NCBI GenBank assembly: GCA_002308115.1
Contig: DBVJ01000026.1
Location: forward strand, 513 to 7,128
DNA from: Lachnospiraceae bacterium UBA1267
GTDB taxonomy: Bacteria; Bacillota; Clostridia; Lachnospirales; Lachnospiraceae
DNA length: 6,616 bases
Direction of reading: 5' to 3'
This document shows, in pieces, positions 1 through 5,941 of the stretch (its first letter is position 1; each line of letters begins with the position of its first letter). The position numbers and the translations under genes were made by a program. Below the pieces are notes generated by a model that searched no databases, was not told the DNA's origin, and worked only from the letters and a program-made list of their open reading frames with translations.

Positions 1-22
1 TCTGTCTCCCGGGCCAATATAG

Positions 23-80
23 AACTGAAAAAATCCACAACTCGTGCCTTCGGCACTCAGACAGTTGGATTTTTTCAGTT
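23..80. terminator. Long A6/T6 palindrome, possible bidirectional terminator
   Basis: A perfect 15-bp inverted repeat has arms at 23-37 and 66-80, each with a run of six A or six T (28-33 and 70-75). Inside sits a second stem, GTGCC (44-48) with GGCAC (52-56), closed by a TTC triloop. An alternative pairing of CAACT (38-42) with AGTTG (63-67) puts a T6 tract two bases after the stem on the plus strand, and a T6 tract a few bases after it on the minus strand. That symmetry suits a bidirectional intrinsic terminator, perhaps serving the leftward asparaginase operon and a gene beyond the left edge. The asymmetric TCAGAC bulge (57-62) makes it a poor textbook terminator. A small palindromic mobile element is the main alternative. 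Confidence 0.45.
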
Positions 81-83
81 GGG

Positions 84-225
84 CCCTTCGACACAACTCG
101 GGAACGAATAGGGGTCTCCGCTTAATCGTTCGCTTAGCACTATGACCACACTGCGGCTGGCCGTTGAACGACTGCCGGGGCGGCCAAGAATTCTGCTTTA
201 GTGTGAAAGCGGGATTCTTGATTTG
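84..225 (+). ncRNA. Candidate structured RNA with possible pseudoknot
   Basis: No reading frame stands out here, but several stems do. GAACGA (102-107) pairs with TCGTTC (126-131). TGGCCG (158-163) pairs with CGGCCA (181-186). A 15-bp stem pairs 185-199 with 206-220 and includes two G-U pairs (192/213 and 194/211). Those pairs are valid only in a plus-strand RNA; on the minus strand they would be A-C mismatches. The six-base loop of the last stem, AGTGTG (200-205), is exactly complementary to CACACT at 147-152, which would make a pseudoknot. I do not recognise a known RNA family, and no promoter is visible, so transcription would start near or beyond the left edge. It could also be decayed repeat sequence with chance pairing. 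Confidence 0.3.
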
Positions 226-231
226 TCGGGG

Positions 232-473
232 GGAGTGTAAAACTTGCTTATCGTAAAAAAACGCTCTGGTTCCGGCGTGAAAGGAGTCTAAAATCAAGTT
301 TTCCTCAAAAGCGCTCTGTTCCCGACCCTGAAAGGAGTGCATATGTCAGATTTTCTTGAAAAGCGCTCTTTCAAAATGGATGAGGAAGGAGCGTATTTTG
401 GGGAAATGGATATTTACGCTCTGGAGATGAATGCAAGTGGAGCGCTTTTCGCGAAAATCGCAAAAAACGCTCC
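232..473 (+). repeat. Five tandem ~51-bp hairpin-forming repeats
   Basis: Units start with GGAG at 232, 283, 334, 388 and 439, giving spacings of 51, 51, 54 and 51. Each ends with CGCTCT or CGCTCC about 35 bases after its start, and some 15-18 bases separate units, often ending in TGAAA. The two ends of a unit pair: 232-238 with 261-267, 334-340 with 363-369, 388-395 with 415-422, and 439-444 with 468-473. The unit at 283 has one C-C mismatch. Loops diverge freely while stems persist. Several stem positions are C-G in one unit and U-G in another, which keeps pairing only in a plus-strand RNA. Repeats are too diverged and too close together for a CRISPR array. Function is unknown. Confidence 0.8.
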
Positions 474-520
474 AGAGAAAAGATCCAGATTGGGCCTTCG
501 CCGCTTTTTTGACCGCCGAT

Positions 521-645
521 TTAGCTCTTGGGGACGAAGAAGGGGTCGTGATGGACCGCCGCATTAGCTCTTGGGAGCGAAGAAGGGGTCGTGATTAACC
601 GCCGCATTAGCTCTTGGGGGCGAAGAGGAGGTCGTGGTTGACCGG
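521..645. repeat. Three 43-bp tandem repeats duplicating the ansA 3' end
   Basis: Copies begin at 521, 564 and 607, exactly 43 bp apart. The first two match at 39 of 43 positions. The second and third match at 33 of the first 38. The third copy is the genuine 3' end of the asparaginase gene, including its TAA stop (607-609). A remnant of a further unit (GACCGCCGAT, 511-520) precedes the first. Read leftward, each copy can encode nearly the same tail and stop: HDLLFAPKS in the gene, HDPFFAPKS and HDPFFVPKS in the downstream copies. Since 43 is not a multiple of three, the copies lie in different frames and cannot be appended by simple readthrough. Confidence 0.85.
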
Positions 646-1617
646 CTTGTAGAAAAGGCGGCGGAATTCGGCGGGATCGCGGCTTACGGCAAGCGCCCAC
701 ATGGTCTTGGTCACACACGCCTCCAGCGTCATGTCGTAGGATTCCGGCAGGTCGAAACGGCTCTTCATCCGTTTGCCGACCTCATAAATGGACATATCGG
801 ATCCTTCATGCACCACCTGCGTGGCCATGACGACCTGTTTGCCCTCGGAAATGTATTCGGACACGGCCTCAAAATATCCGTCCCCGCCGGTTTCCGGGAG
901 TCCGCCGACGCCGAAGGACTCGACGACCACCGCATCCACCGCGTTCCGCATGAGCCGGAGCACGGTGCCGTCGTCGCCGGGGATCAGTTTGTGCAGGAAG
1001 ACTTTCGTGTCCAGATCATGGAAAAATACCGGCGCGTCATACACTTCGTTTTTTCCGTCGATATAGAAACCGATGCGGTCCTCCTGAAGGATCGCCACGG
1101 GCGGATAATTGATGCTGGAGAAAGCGTTGTAGCTCTTGGAACGCTCCTTCTTCGCGCGGGTTCCGGAGAGCGCCTGTCCGCCGAAGACGATTGAAACGTC
1201 CGAAGAACGCTCGTCGAGGGCGAAACGGATGGAGTCCAGAAGATTGGTCCGCGCGTCTGTGTCCGGCAGATCAATGGGCTTCTGCGCGCCCGTGAGCACC
1301 ACAGGCTTCGGAGAATGCTGGACGAGATAGGAGAGCGCCGCGGCGGTGTAGGCCATGGTGTCCGTTCCGTGCGTGATCACGAAACCGTCAAACTCCGCAT
1401 AATGCGCTTCGATGAGCGCCGAAAGCGCGAGCCACTGTTCCGGCCCGACGTTGGTGGAGTCCAGCGAAAAGGGCTGAACGGTTTCAAGAAGACAGAGTTT
1501 TTTGACGTCGGGCACGTAGGATGCGATGTCCTCGGCCGAGAGCGCCGGGCTCAGGCCTTTCTCCGAATACTTCGAGGCGATGGTGCCGCCTGTCCCGATC
1601 AACAGGATCTTCTTCAT
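607..1617 (-). CDS. ansA: Type I (cytoplasmic) L-asparaginase
   Basis: This enzyme hydrolyses L-asparagine to aspartate and ammonia. The 336-residue length fits the AnsA class, and there is no signal peptide, so it should act in the cytoplasm. The N-terminal TGGTIA motif (residues 9-14) supplies the nucleophile Thr12. LDSTN (52-56) gives a substrate-binding Ser54. HGTDT (83-87) gives the Thr85-Asp86 pair, and by alignment with E. coli AnsB the catalytic lysine is Lys157 within TRAKKERS. The ATG at 1617 is preceded by AGGGAG at suitable spacing. It is the last gene of a leftward operon, 37 nt after the solute-binding protein. Its 3' end is the third copy of a 43-bp tandem repeat, so the final residues (FAPKS) may be recent. 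Specificity for asparagine over glutamine cannot be read from sequence alone. Confidence 0.95.
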   Translation of the reverse strand: MKKILLIGTGGTIASKYSEKGLSPALSAEDIASYVPDVKKLCLLETVQPFSLDSTNVGPEQWLALSALIEAHYAEFDGFVITHGTDTMAYTAAALSYLVQHSPKPVVLTGAQKPIDLPDTDARTNLLDSIRFALDERSSDVSIVFGGQALSGTRAKKERSKSYNAFSSINYPPVAILQEDRIGFYIDGKNEVYDAPVFFHDLDTKVFLHKLIPGDDGTVLRLMRNAVDAVVVESFGVGGLPETGGDGYFEAVSEYISEGKQVVMATQVVHEGSDMSIYEVGKRMKSRFDLPESYDMTLEACVTKTMWALAVSRDPAEFRRLFYKPVNHDLLFAPKS

Positions 1618-1654
1618 GATTCTCCCTCACTTCATTCCGTCACGTAGAAAATGT

Positions 1655-3988
1655 TTATTTCAGCCAGATGATATCCGCCGGATCGCGGAAGAAGTTCTCG
1701 TTGAAGAGTTCAAATTCTTCCGGATCGATGCTGAAGCGGACCGAATCATCTTCAAGAGAAACCGCATATTCTCTGGTAAACGCGTCAAAGGCGCAGTAGA
1801 GCGGAAGGCCTCTGTAATAACCGGAGAGCGGACGCTCGTACAGTTCGTCCATGGCCTCTTTAAAACTGGCGTCGGTCACCTGAACGAGCATTCCGGCGGA
1901 TTTCAGCGCTTCATCCTGAAGAAGCGCCTTGAGATTTTCACTGAGGAACGTGTCTTTCACGGCAAAGAAATTGACGGCCAGCGGCATGTAAAAGAAGCCG
2001 TCCTTTTCATAGGTCTGAACACTTCCGTCAGAAGCCGTGTACGCACGGTTTTTGCCGTTCAGAAGCTCAGCCGGGATCTTTTTATAACGGACGCCGGACA
2101 CATAGGGACCGCCGTGCGCGTTGTACACCCATCCGCCTTCCTCCAGAAGAAGCCTGGCCTGGGCCTCATTTTTCGGGTAAGACTGAAGCCGCAGACCGTT
2201 CTGAACCGCTTTCTTGTAGAAGCTGTTCTCTGTATAAGGCCCGTCCGGCGCGATTCCCAGTCCGCCGGCCAGTTCCCCGAGGAGCGCCTTTCGATCCAGA
2301 AGGAAAGCCAGCGCCTGACGGACCTCCTGGAACTGTACAGGGCCGAGATCTGCGCGGAAATGCAGCACGTTTGTCTTTCCGAGTCCGTAGGAAGCGGCCT
2401 TGACCGTGCCCTGAGAGCCTTCCGCGAAAGCCGCGGCTTCACGGATGATCTCGAGGTCTTTGATGCCGGTGTAGACATCCAGCGTAGCGTCTTCAAGCTG
2501 GCGGAACACCTCATGGTCCGGAACGGTCTTCAGAATGACCGTTTCGATAGAGGCTTTCTGCCCGCGCATATCGCCTGCGTAGTATTCGTTCTTTGCCAAA
2601 ATGACGCTTTGAGGCGCATTTCCGGAATAGTGCTGCACCACGTAAGGACCCGAGAAAGGATACAGCATGAGTGTTTCGGGATCTCCGGCCGACGCCCTGA
2701 GACGGCCGGCAGCCGTATAATGCCCGTCCGGCGCTCTCTCATAGAAGTCTTCCGTGAGATAGCATCCCTTTCCGTCGTCACGGATCTCGGAATCCCCGAG
2801 CCACATCGGTGCATACTGAGCCGTGAGGCGTAACGCGGAGAGCGCATTTGCATCCGGAAGGTCTGAAGAGGCCACCGTCAGAGAAAATGTCTTCTCACTT
2901 AGAAGCCGTACGCCGGAGAAGACGCCTTCCGGCTCGGACGTGCTTCCGCCGCCTTCATAGAAGCGGAAAGTGTCCTCCCCGGTGAAATGATAAGCGGCCT
3001 TTTCATAGAAGGAGGAATCCGCCTCGTGTCCCACGGCGCTTAAAAAAGCCAGCGGGAAAGCCAGATAGTCTTTCGCGGTGACGGGCGTGCCGTCCGAGAA
3101 GCGAAGATCCTCCCAAAGCGTGATCGTATAGGTACGGCTGCCGTCCTCATTTTCCTTCTCTTCATGGTCGTGGACCACAGTACGGTTAAAGACCGGGCGG
3201 CCGTCCTCTGAAAGCGTGACCAGCTCGAGGCCGTTCGTGAGTTCGTTTACCGTGAGATCCGGCCCGGCTTCGGTCTCTTTCTTATAGGCCGGATAGCGGA
3301 ACTGCCCGGCGAAAGACTCCGGCGTTCCGATGATGATGCGGTCCGATTCCTTTTTGGTGTTCCAGTAGAGAAGCGCGTTGGAAAGACTCCTTTCCGCGCT
3401 GACGGGATGGCTGTCCGGACCTGAAAGCTCGGAGCGGTACAGCATGACGGCGGGTTCTTCGTAGAGCGGGATCTCCGGGAGCAGAAGATTCCAGCGTGCC
3501 GCATAAAAACGCCACCAGGCACAATACGCATCTTCTTCGGACGGGTAATCTCCGGAGGGCGTGCAGTTATAGATCATGGCACGGGACAGGAAATCCAGGC
3601 CGAGAGGCAGTTTCCGGCCTTCGGCCATGATATAGGCCAGTCCCGTATCGGGATCTTCCAGAACGTCAGCCAGGGTAATGTCCTTGCCGTATTCAGCGTA
3701 TAGAGAGGTATAGTCGGCTTTCTCATAACCCGGAAGGCCCTTCTCTCCATACTGATAGACCGGATAACCGTCTGCCTCGGTCAGCGCGGCCTTCATGGCG
3801 TCGGCTTCCTTCGGCAGTCTGACGGGTTTGTCGCTTCCTTCGGGATCCGCGCTTTCGGGCGATTCCGTCCGGGAGGGCGCCTGGGAAGGCGCTTCCGTAT
3901 TCTGCCCTGCGTTCTGACAGGAGAGGGCGGAGAGTACCATCAACATGGCAGCAAGAGCCGCCAGGCTTCTCAATAAACGTGTTTTCAT
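1655..3988 (-). CDS. Family 5 (oligopeptide-type) ABC solute-binding lipoprotein, unusual domain order
   Basis: This is a 777-residue extracellular substrate-binding lipoprotein. A basic, hydrophobic signal peptide ends in SALSC with Cys24 as the likely lipidation site, followed by a Ser/Pro/Glu-rich linker (25-58). The SBP_bac_5 signature RFSDGTPVTAKDY lies at 296-308, SGPYVV at 446-451 and VRQALAFLLDR at 556-566, all in the usual family order. A segment like the family's C-terminal strand and helix (residues 151-190, with PEIPLY at 171-176) instead precedes the core, and the protein ends at about 777 without that element. The ATG at 3988 overlaps the upstream stop by 4 nt and has AGAGG upstream, so translation is probably coupled. 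No cognate permease or ATPase is nearby. Substrate is probably a peptide, but family 5 proteins also bind nickel, sugars and others. Confidence 0.88.
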   Translation of the reverse strand: MKTRLLRSLAALAAMLMVLSALSCQNAGQNTEAPSQAPSRTESPESADPEGSDKPVRLPKEADAMKAALTEADGYPVYQYGEKGLPGYEKADYTSLYAEYGKDITLADVLEDPDTGLAYIMAEGRKLPLGLDFLSRAMIYNCTPSGDYPSEEDAYCAWWRFYAARWNLLLPEIPLYEEPAVMLYRSELSGPDSHPVSAERSLSNALLYWNTKKESDRIIIGTPESFAGQFRYPAYKKETEAGPDLTVNELTNGLELVTLSEDGRPVFNRTVVHDHEEKENEDGSRTYTITLWEDLRFSDGTPVTAKDYLAFPLAFLSAVGHEADSSFYEKAAYHFTGEDTFRFYEGGGSTSEPEGVFSGVRLLSEKTFSLTVASSDLPDANALSALRLTAQYAPMWLGDSEIRDDGKGCYLTEDFYERAPDGHYTAAGRLRASAGDPETLMLYPFSGPYVVQHYSGNAPQSVILAKNEYYAGDMRGQKASIETVILKTVPDHEVFRQLEDATLDVYTGIKDLEIIREAAAFAEGSQGTVKAASYGLGKTNVLHFRADLGPVQFQEVRQALAFLLDRKALLGELAGGLGIAPDGPYTENSFYKKAVQNGLRLQSYPKNEAQARLLLEEGGWVYNAHGGPYVSGVRYKKIPAELLNGKNRAYTASDGSVQTYEKDGFFYMPLAVNFFAVKDTFLSENLKALLQDEALKSAGMLVQVTDASFKEAMDELYERPLSGYYRGLPLYCAFDAFTREYAVSLEDDSVRFSIDPEEFELFNENFFRDPADIIWLK

Positions 3989-4692
3989 GGAGTTTCCTCT
4001 TCGGAATCAGGGTTACAAAGGAAGGATGCAAATCCGAAATCATGGACGGAGATTTTGTTTCCGTGGACCTCGGCGGGGCATCCATTGGACTTGCCCTCGA
4101 GGATCCGGCCGGACGCATCATAGAGTTTCATGATGAGATCTGTGCCGACCGGGCATGTGCCGTGTGAAGGAAAGATTTCGTCAAATTCGTTCTTTCTGGC
4201 TTCCAGCCGGAGAAGGCTTTCCCGGTAGGCGTGCATTTCCCGCTGGACGCCGAACATGAAGATCCGCCCGTCCTGTATGGGGTCTCCGGAAAAGAGCCGG
4301 CGGTGATTCCGGTCCAGAACGGCGATGCTTCCGGGGGTGTGGCCGGGCAGATGGATGACCTCAAGCGGCCGTCCGCCAAGGTCCAGAACGTCGCCTTCCC
4401 AGACAGGGATGAAACGGCCTGTGCCGCGGTTTCCGTTGTAATAGTTTGAGGCTTCGGAGGGATGCATGTAGAAACAGGGAAATGCCGCATTCGAACCGAT
4501 ATGGTCCCGGTCCGCGTGCGTGAGGAGAAGTTCCAGCGGGAGAGAGGTCTTTTCACGTGCAAGCTCGTCCGCGTTCCGCGTCATCATGCCGCTGTCAATG
4601 AGAAGCGCCTTTTCCGTGCCGAGAAGCAGGAAGAAACGCACGCCTCCCTCGTCAAAAGCAATCGTTTTTGCGTCGATCTTCCGGATGTCCAT
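3985..4692 (-). CDS. Metallo-beta-lactamase-fold hydrolase
   Basis: This 235-residue cytoplasmic MBL-fold protein probably has a binuclear metal site. The metal ligands are visible: THADRDH (58-64) gives His59, Asp61, Asp63 and His64. LPGHTPGS (115-122) gives His118, SGD (135-137) gives Asp137, and PSHG (175-178) gives His177. The usual second His of HxHxDH is Asp61, a variant I recall in other MBL-fold proteins. The spacing resembles the glyoxalase II/hydroxyacyl hydrolase branch, but the substrate cannot be assigned. An ATG 30 nt further upstream (4722) is in frame but lies upstream of the predicted transcription start, and the ATG at 4692 has GGAGGAGG six bases before it, so 4692 was chosen. 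It is the first gene of the leftward operon and overlaps the solute-binding gene as ATGA. Confidence 0.9.
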   Translation of the reverse strand: MDIRKIDAKTIAFDEGGVRFFLLLGTEKALLIDSGMMTRNADELAREKTSLPLELLLTHADRDHIGSNAAFPCFYMHPSEASNYYNGNRGTGRFIPVWEGDVLDLGGRPLEVIHLPGHTPGSIAVLDRNHRRLFSGDPIQDGRIFMFGVQREMHAYRESLLRLEARKNEFDEIFPSHGTCPVGTDLIMKLYDASGRILEGKSNGCPAEVHGNKISVHDFGFASFLCNPDSEEETP

Positions 4693-4698
4693 GCCACA

Positions 4699-4706
4699 CC
4701 TCCTCC
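4699..4706 (-). promoter_or_regulatory. Ribosome binding site fixing the MBL start
   Basis: Read leftward this is GGAGGAGG, six bases before the ATG at 4692. It sits between the two in-frame ATGs and so supports the downstream one. The predicted transcription start (about 4704) falls inside it, so the mRNA would begin almost at its Shine-Dalgarno sequence. Confidence 0.75.
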
Positions 4707-4710
4707 GCAC

Positions 4711-4738
4711 ATTATACAACATTTAAAAAGAATGTCCA
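4711..4738 (-). promoter_or_regulatory. Sigma-A-type promoter of the MBL-SBP-asparaginase operon
   Basis: On the minus strand a perfect TATAAT (4711-4716) lies 16 bases from TGGACA (4733-4738), five of six matches to TTGACA. Initiation would be near 4704, giving a leader of only about 12 nt before the ATG at 4692. No other promoter was seen between the three genes, which agrees with one transcript. Confidence 0.65.
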
Positions 4739-4755
4739 CGGAGCCCTAAAAATCA

Positions 4756-4784
4756 TTGACTTTTCAAGGGTTTCTACATAAAAT
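4756..4784 (+). promoter_or_regulatory. Sigma-A-type promoter of the pot operon
   Basis: TTGACT (4756-4761) and TAAAAT (4779-4784) are separated by exactly 17 bases, and each matches the consensus at five of six positions. Initiation would be near 4791, leaving a leader of about 70 nt before the potA start. The -35 lies 17 bp from the -35 of the divergent operon, so one regulator bound between them could affect both. TATATT at 4791-4796 was considered as the -10 but lies too far from the -35. Confidence 0.65.
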
Positions 4785-4807
4785 AACGCTTATATTCTCA
4801 TAAGGCT

Positions 4808-4843
4808 CAAGGGCCGAAGGAGACCCGGGTGACCGGTTCCTTG
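4808..4843 (+). promoter_or_regulatory. potA leader hairpin
   Basis: CAAGG+GCCG (4808-4816) pairs with CGGT+CCTTG (4834-4837 and 4839-4843), making nine pairs with one bulged T (4838) and one G-U pair. The 17-base loop holds AAGGAG (4817-4822) and a GTG (4829-4831). The Shine-Dalgarno used by the chosen potA start lies just outside the stem (4847-4853). The position suits translational control, for example by polyamines, but no known riboswitch class is recognisable. Confidence 0.4.
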
Positions 4844-4846
4844 AAG

Positions 4847-4853
4847 AGGAGGG
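4847..4853 (+). promoter_or_regulatory. Ribosome binding site deciding the TTG start of potA
   Basis: AGGAGGG lies eight bases before TTG at 4862, and the protein from that TTG begins [10 protein letters not shown], which fits the usual PotA N-terminus. An ATG at 4857 is only three bases away from the site and reads ATG-AGT-TGA, a two-codon frame overlapping the TTG. Confidence 0.7.
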
Positions 4854-4861
4854 TTTATGAG

Positions 4862-5941
4862 TTGAAGACCAAGACCATTATCCAGCTGGAACACATTTCC
4901 AAAAGCTACGACGGACAGATGATCCTCGATGATCTGAGCCTGGATATTCATGAGAATGAATTCCTGACACTCCTGGGGCCGTCGGGCTGCGGAAAAACGA
5001 CTACGCTCCGTATCCTTGGCGGTTTCGTCAAGCCAGACTCGGGGCGCGTTTTATTTGACGGGGCGGACATTACGAGCCTGCCGCCGTACAAAAGACAGCT
5101 GAACACCGTGTTCCAGAAGTACACGCTGTTCCCCAACATGAACATCAAGGAGAACATCGCTTTCGGCATGAAGATCCGCAAGATGCCGAAGTCCTACATC
5201 GACGACAAGGTGGCCTATGCCCTGAAACTCGTCGGACTGGAGGGACATGAGAAGCGTTCTCCCGATTCGCTTTCCGGCGGCCAGCAGCAGCGTGTCGCGA
5301 TCGCCCGCGCGATCGTGAATGAACCCAAGGTGCTTCTTCTGGACGAGCCGCTTTCCGCGCTGGATCTGAAACTCCGGCAGGAGATGCAGTACGAGCTCAT
5401 CCGCATGAAGAACGAGCTGGGGATCACATTTGTCTATGTCACGCATGACCAGGAGGAGGCTCTGACGATGTCCGACACGATCGTCGTCATGAACCAGGGC
5501 TACATCCAGCAGATGGGCACTCCTGAGAGTATATACAATGAGCCTGAGAATGCCTTCGTCGCGGATTTCATCGGCGATTCCAACATCATGGACGGCGTGT
5601 TCATCCATGACAGGCTCGTCTCGATCTTCGGCGCGGAATTCCCGTGCGTCGACGAGGGCTTCGGCGACAACGTGCCCGTCGACGTCGTGATCCGTCCCGA
5701 GGACGTCGAACTTGGCGAGCCCGGCAAGGGCTCCATCGACGGCGTCGTCACCCACATCATTTTCCGCGGCGTGCACTACGAAATGGAAGTCACGACGCCG
5801 GACGGCTATGAGTGGCTGGTCCATTCCACGGATCAGTTCCCGGTCGGGACCCCGGTTTCGATCCATGTGGATCCTTACAACATCCAGATCATGTCGAAAC
5901 CCCAGTCCGAAGATGAGGAGGCGATCGGCGTTGAAGAATAA
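4862..5941 (+). CDS. potA: Spermidine/putrescine ABC transporter ATP-binding protein
   Basis: This cytoplasmic ATPase powers polyamine uptake with the PotB/PotC permeases and PotD binding protein. From the TTG at 4862 it is 359 residues. It has Walker [10 protein letters not shown] (39-47), Q-loop Gln85, signature LSGGQQQ (137-143), Walker B VLLLDEP (157-163), D-loop SALD (165-168) and H-loop His195. A C-terminal TOBE-like regulatory region (about 270-345) includes RPEDVEL (278-284). The block [21 protein letters not shown] is characteristic of PotA. A GTG at 4829 with its own AAGGAG would add 11 residues with no family resemblance, so the TTG was preferred. It overlaps the next gene by 11 nt, consistent with translational coupling. 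Related ATPases for iron or sugars share the fold; the adjacent PotB-like permease favours polyamines. Confidence 0.93.
   Translation: MKTKTIIQLEHISKSYDGQMILDDLSLDIHENEFLTLLGPSGCGKTTTLRILGGFVKPDSGRVLFDGADITSLPPYKRQLNTVFQKYTLFPNMNIKENIAFGMKIRKMPKSYIDDKVAYALKLVGLEGHEKRSPDSLSGGQQQRVAIARAIVNEPKVLLLDEPLSALDLKLRQEMQYELIRMKNELGITFVYVTHDQEEALTMSDTIVVMNQGYIQQMGTPESIYNEPENAFVADFIGDSNIMDGVFIHDRLVSIFGAEFPCVDEGFGDNVPVDVVIRPEDVELGEPGKGSIDGVVTHIIFRGVHYEMEVTTPDGYEWLVHSTDQFPVGTPVSIHVDPYNIQIMSKPQSEDEEAIGVEE

Noticed and set aside
232..473. CRISPR array
   Set aside because: The repeated parts are short and diverged, spacing varies, units are inverted-repeat hairpins, and no cas gene is present.
493..510. Intrinsic terminator for a plus-strand RNA (GGC-CTTC-GCC then T6)
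   Set aside because: The stem is only three pairs and is followed by two bases before the T tract. It is too weak to call, though it would be a logical end for the proposed noncoding RNA.
343..567. Possible small protein starting at ATG 343 with AAAGGAG five bases upstream
   Set aside because: It lies inside the hairpin repeats and runs into the 43-bp repeats. Its GAYF/GALF periodicity (17 residues) merely reflects the 51-bp repeat, the Shine-Dalgarno-like AAGGAG recurs in other units without a start codon, and the Arg-rich tail looks like read-out of noncoding sequence.
634..1194. 186-residue open frame on the plus strand
   Set aside because: It is a shadow of the asparaginase gene, which has complete catalytic motifs on the opposite strand.
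1526..2833. 435-residue open frame on the plus strand
   Set aside because: It is antisense to the well-supported solute-binding protein and the asparaginase start, has no recognisable motif, and is explained by GC-biased codon use on the other strand.
4693..4722. Upstream ATG (4722) as the MBL start
   Set aside because: The added residues come from promoter sequence. The -10 element lies downstream of that ATG, and the strong ribosome site supports 4692.
4804..4843. Glycine or purine riboswitch upstream of potA
   Set aside because: GCCGAAGG resembles part of the glycine riboswitch, and GTTTCTAC resembles part of the purine riboswitch. The other conserved segments and their order are missing.
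5051..5866. 271-residue open frame on the minus strand
   Set aside because: It is antisense to potA and rich in His/Asp/Val from reversed potA codons. It has no ribosome site or family resemblance.
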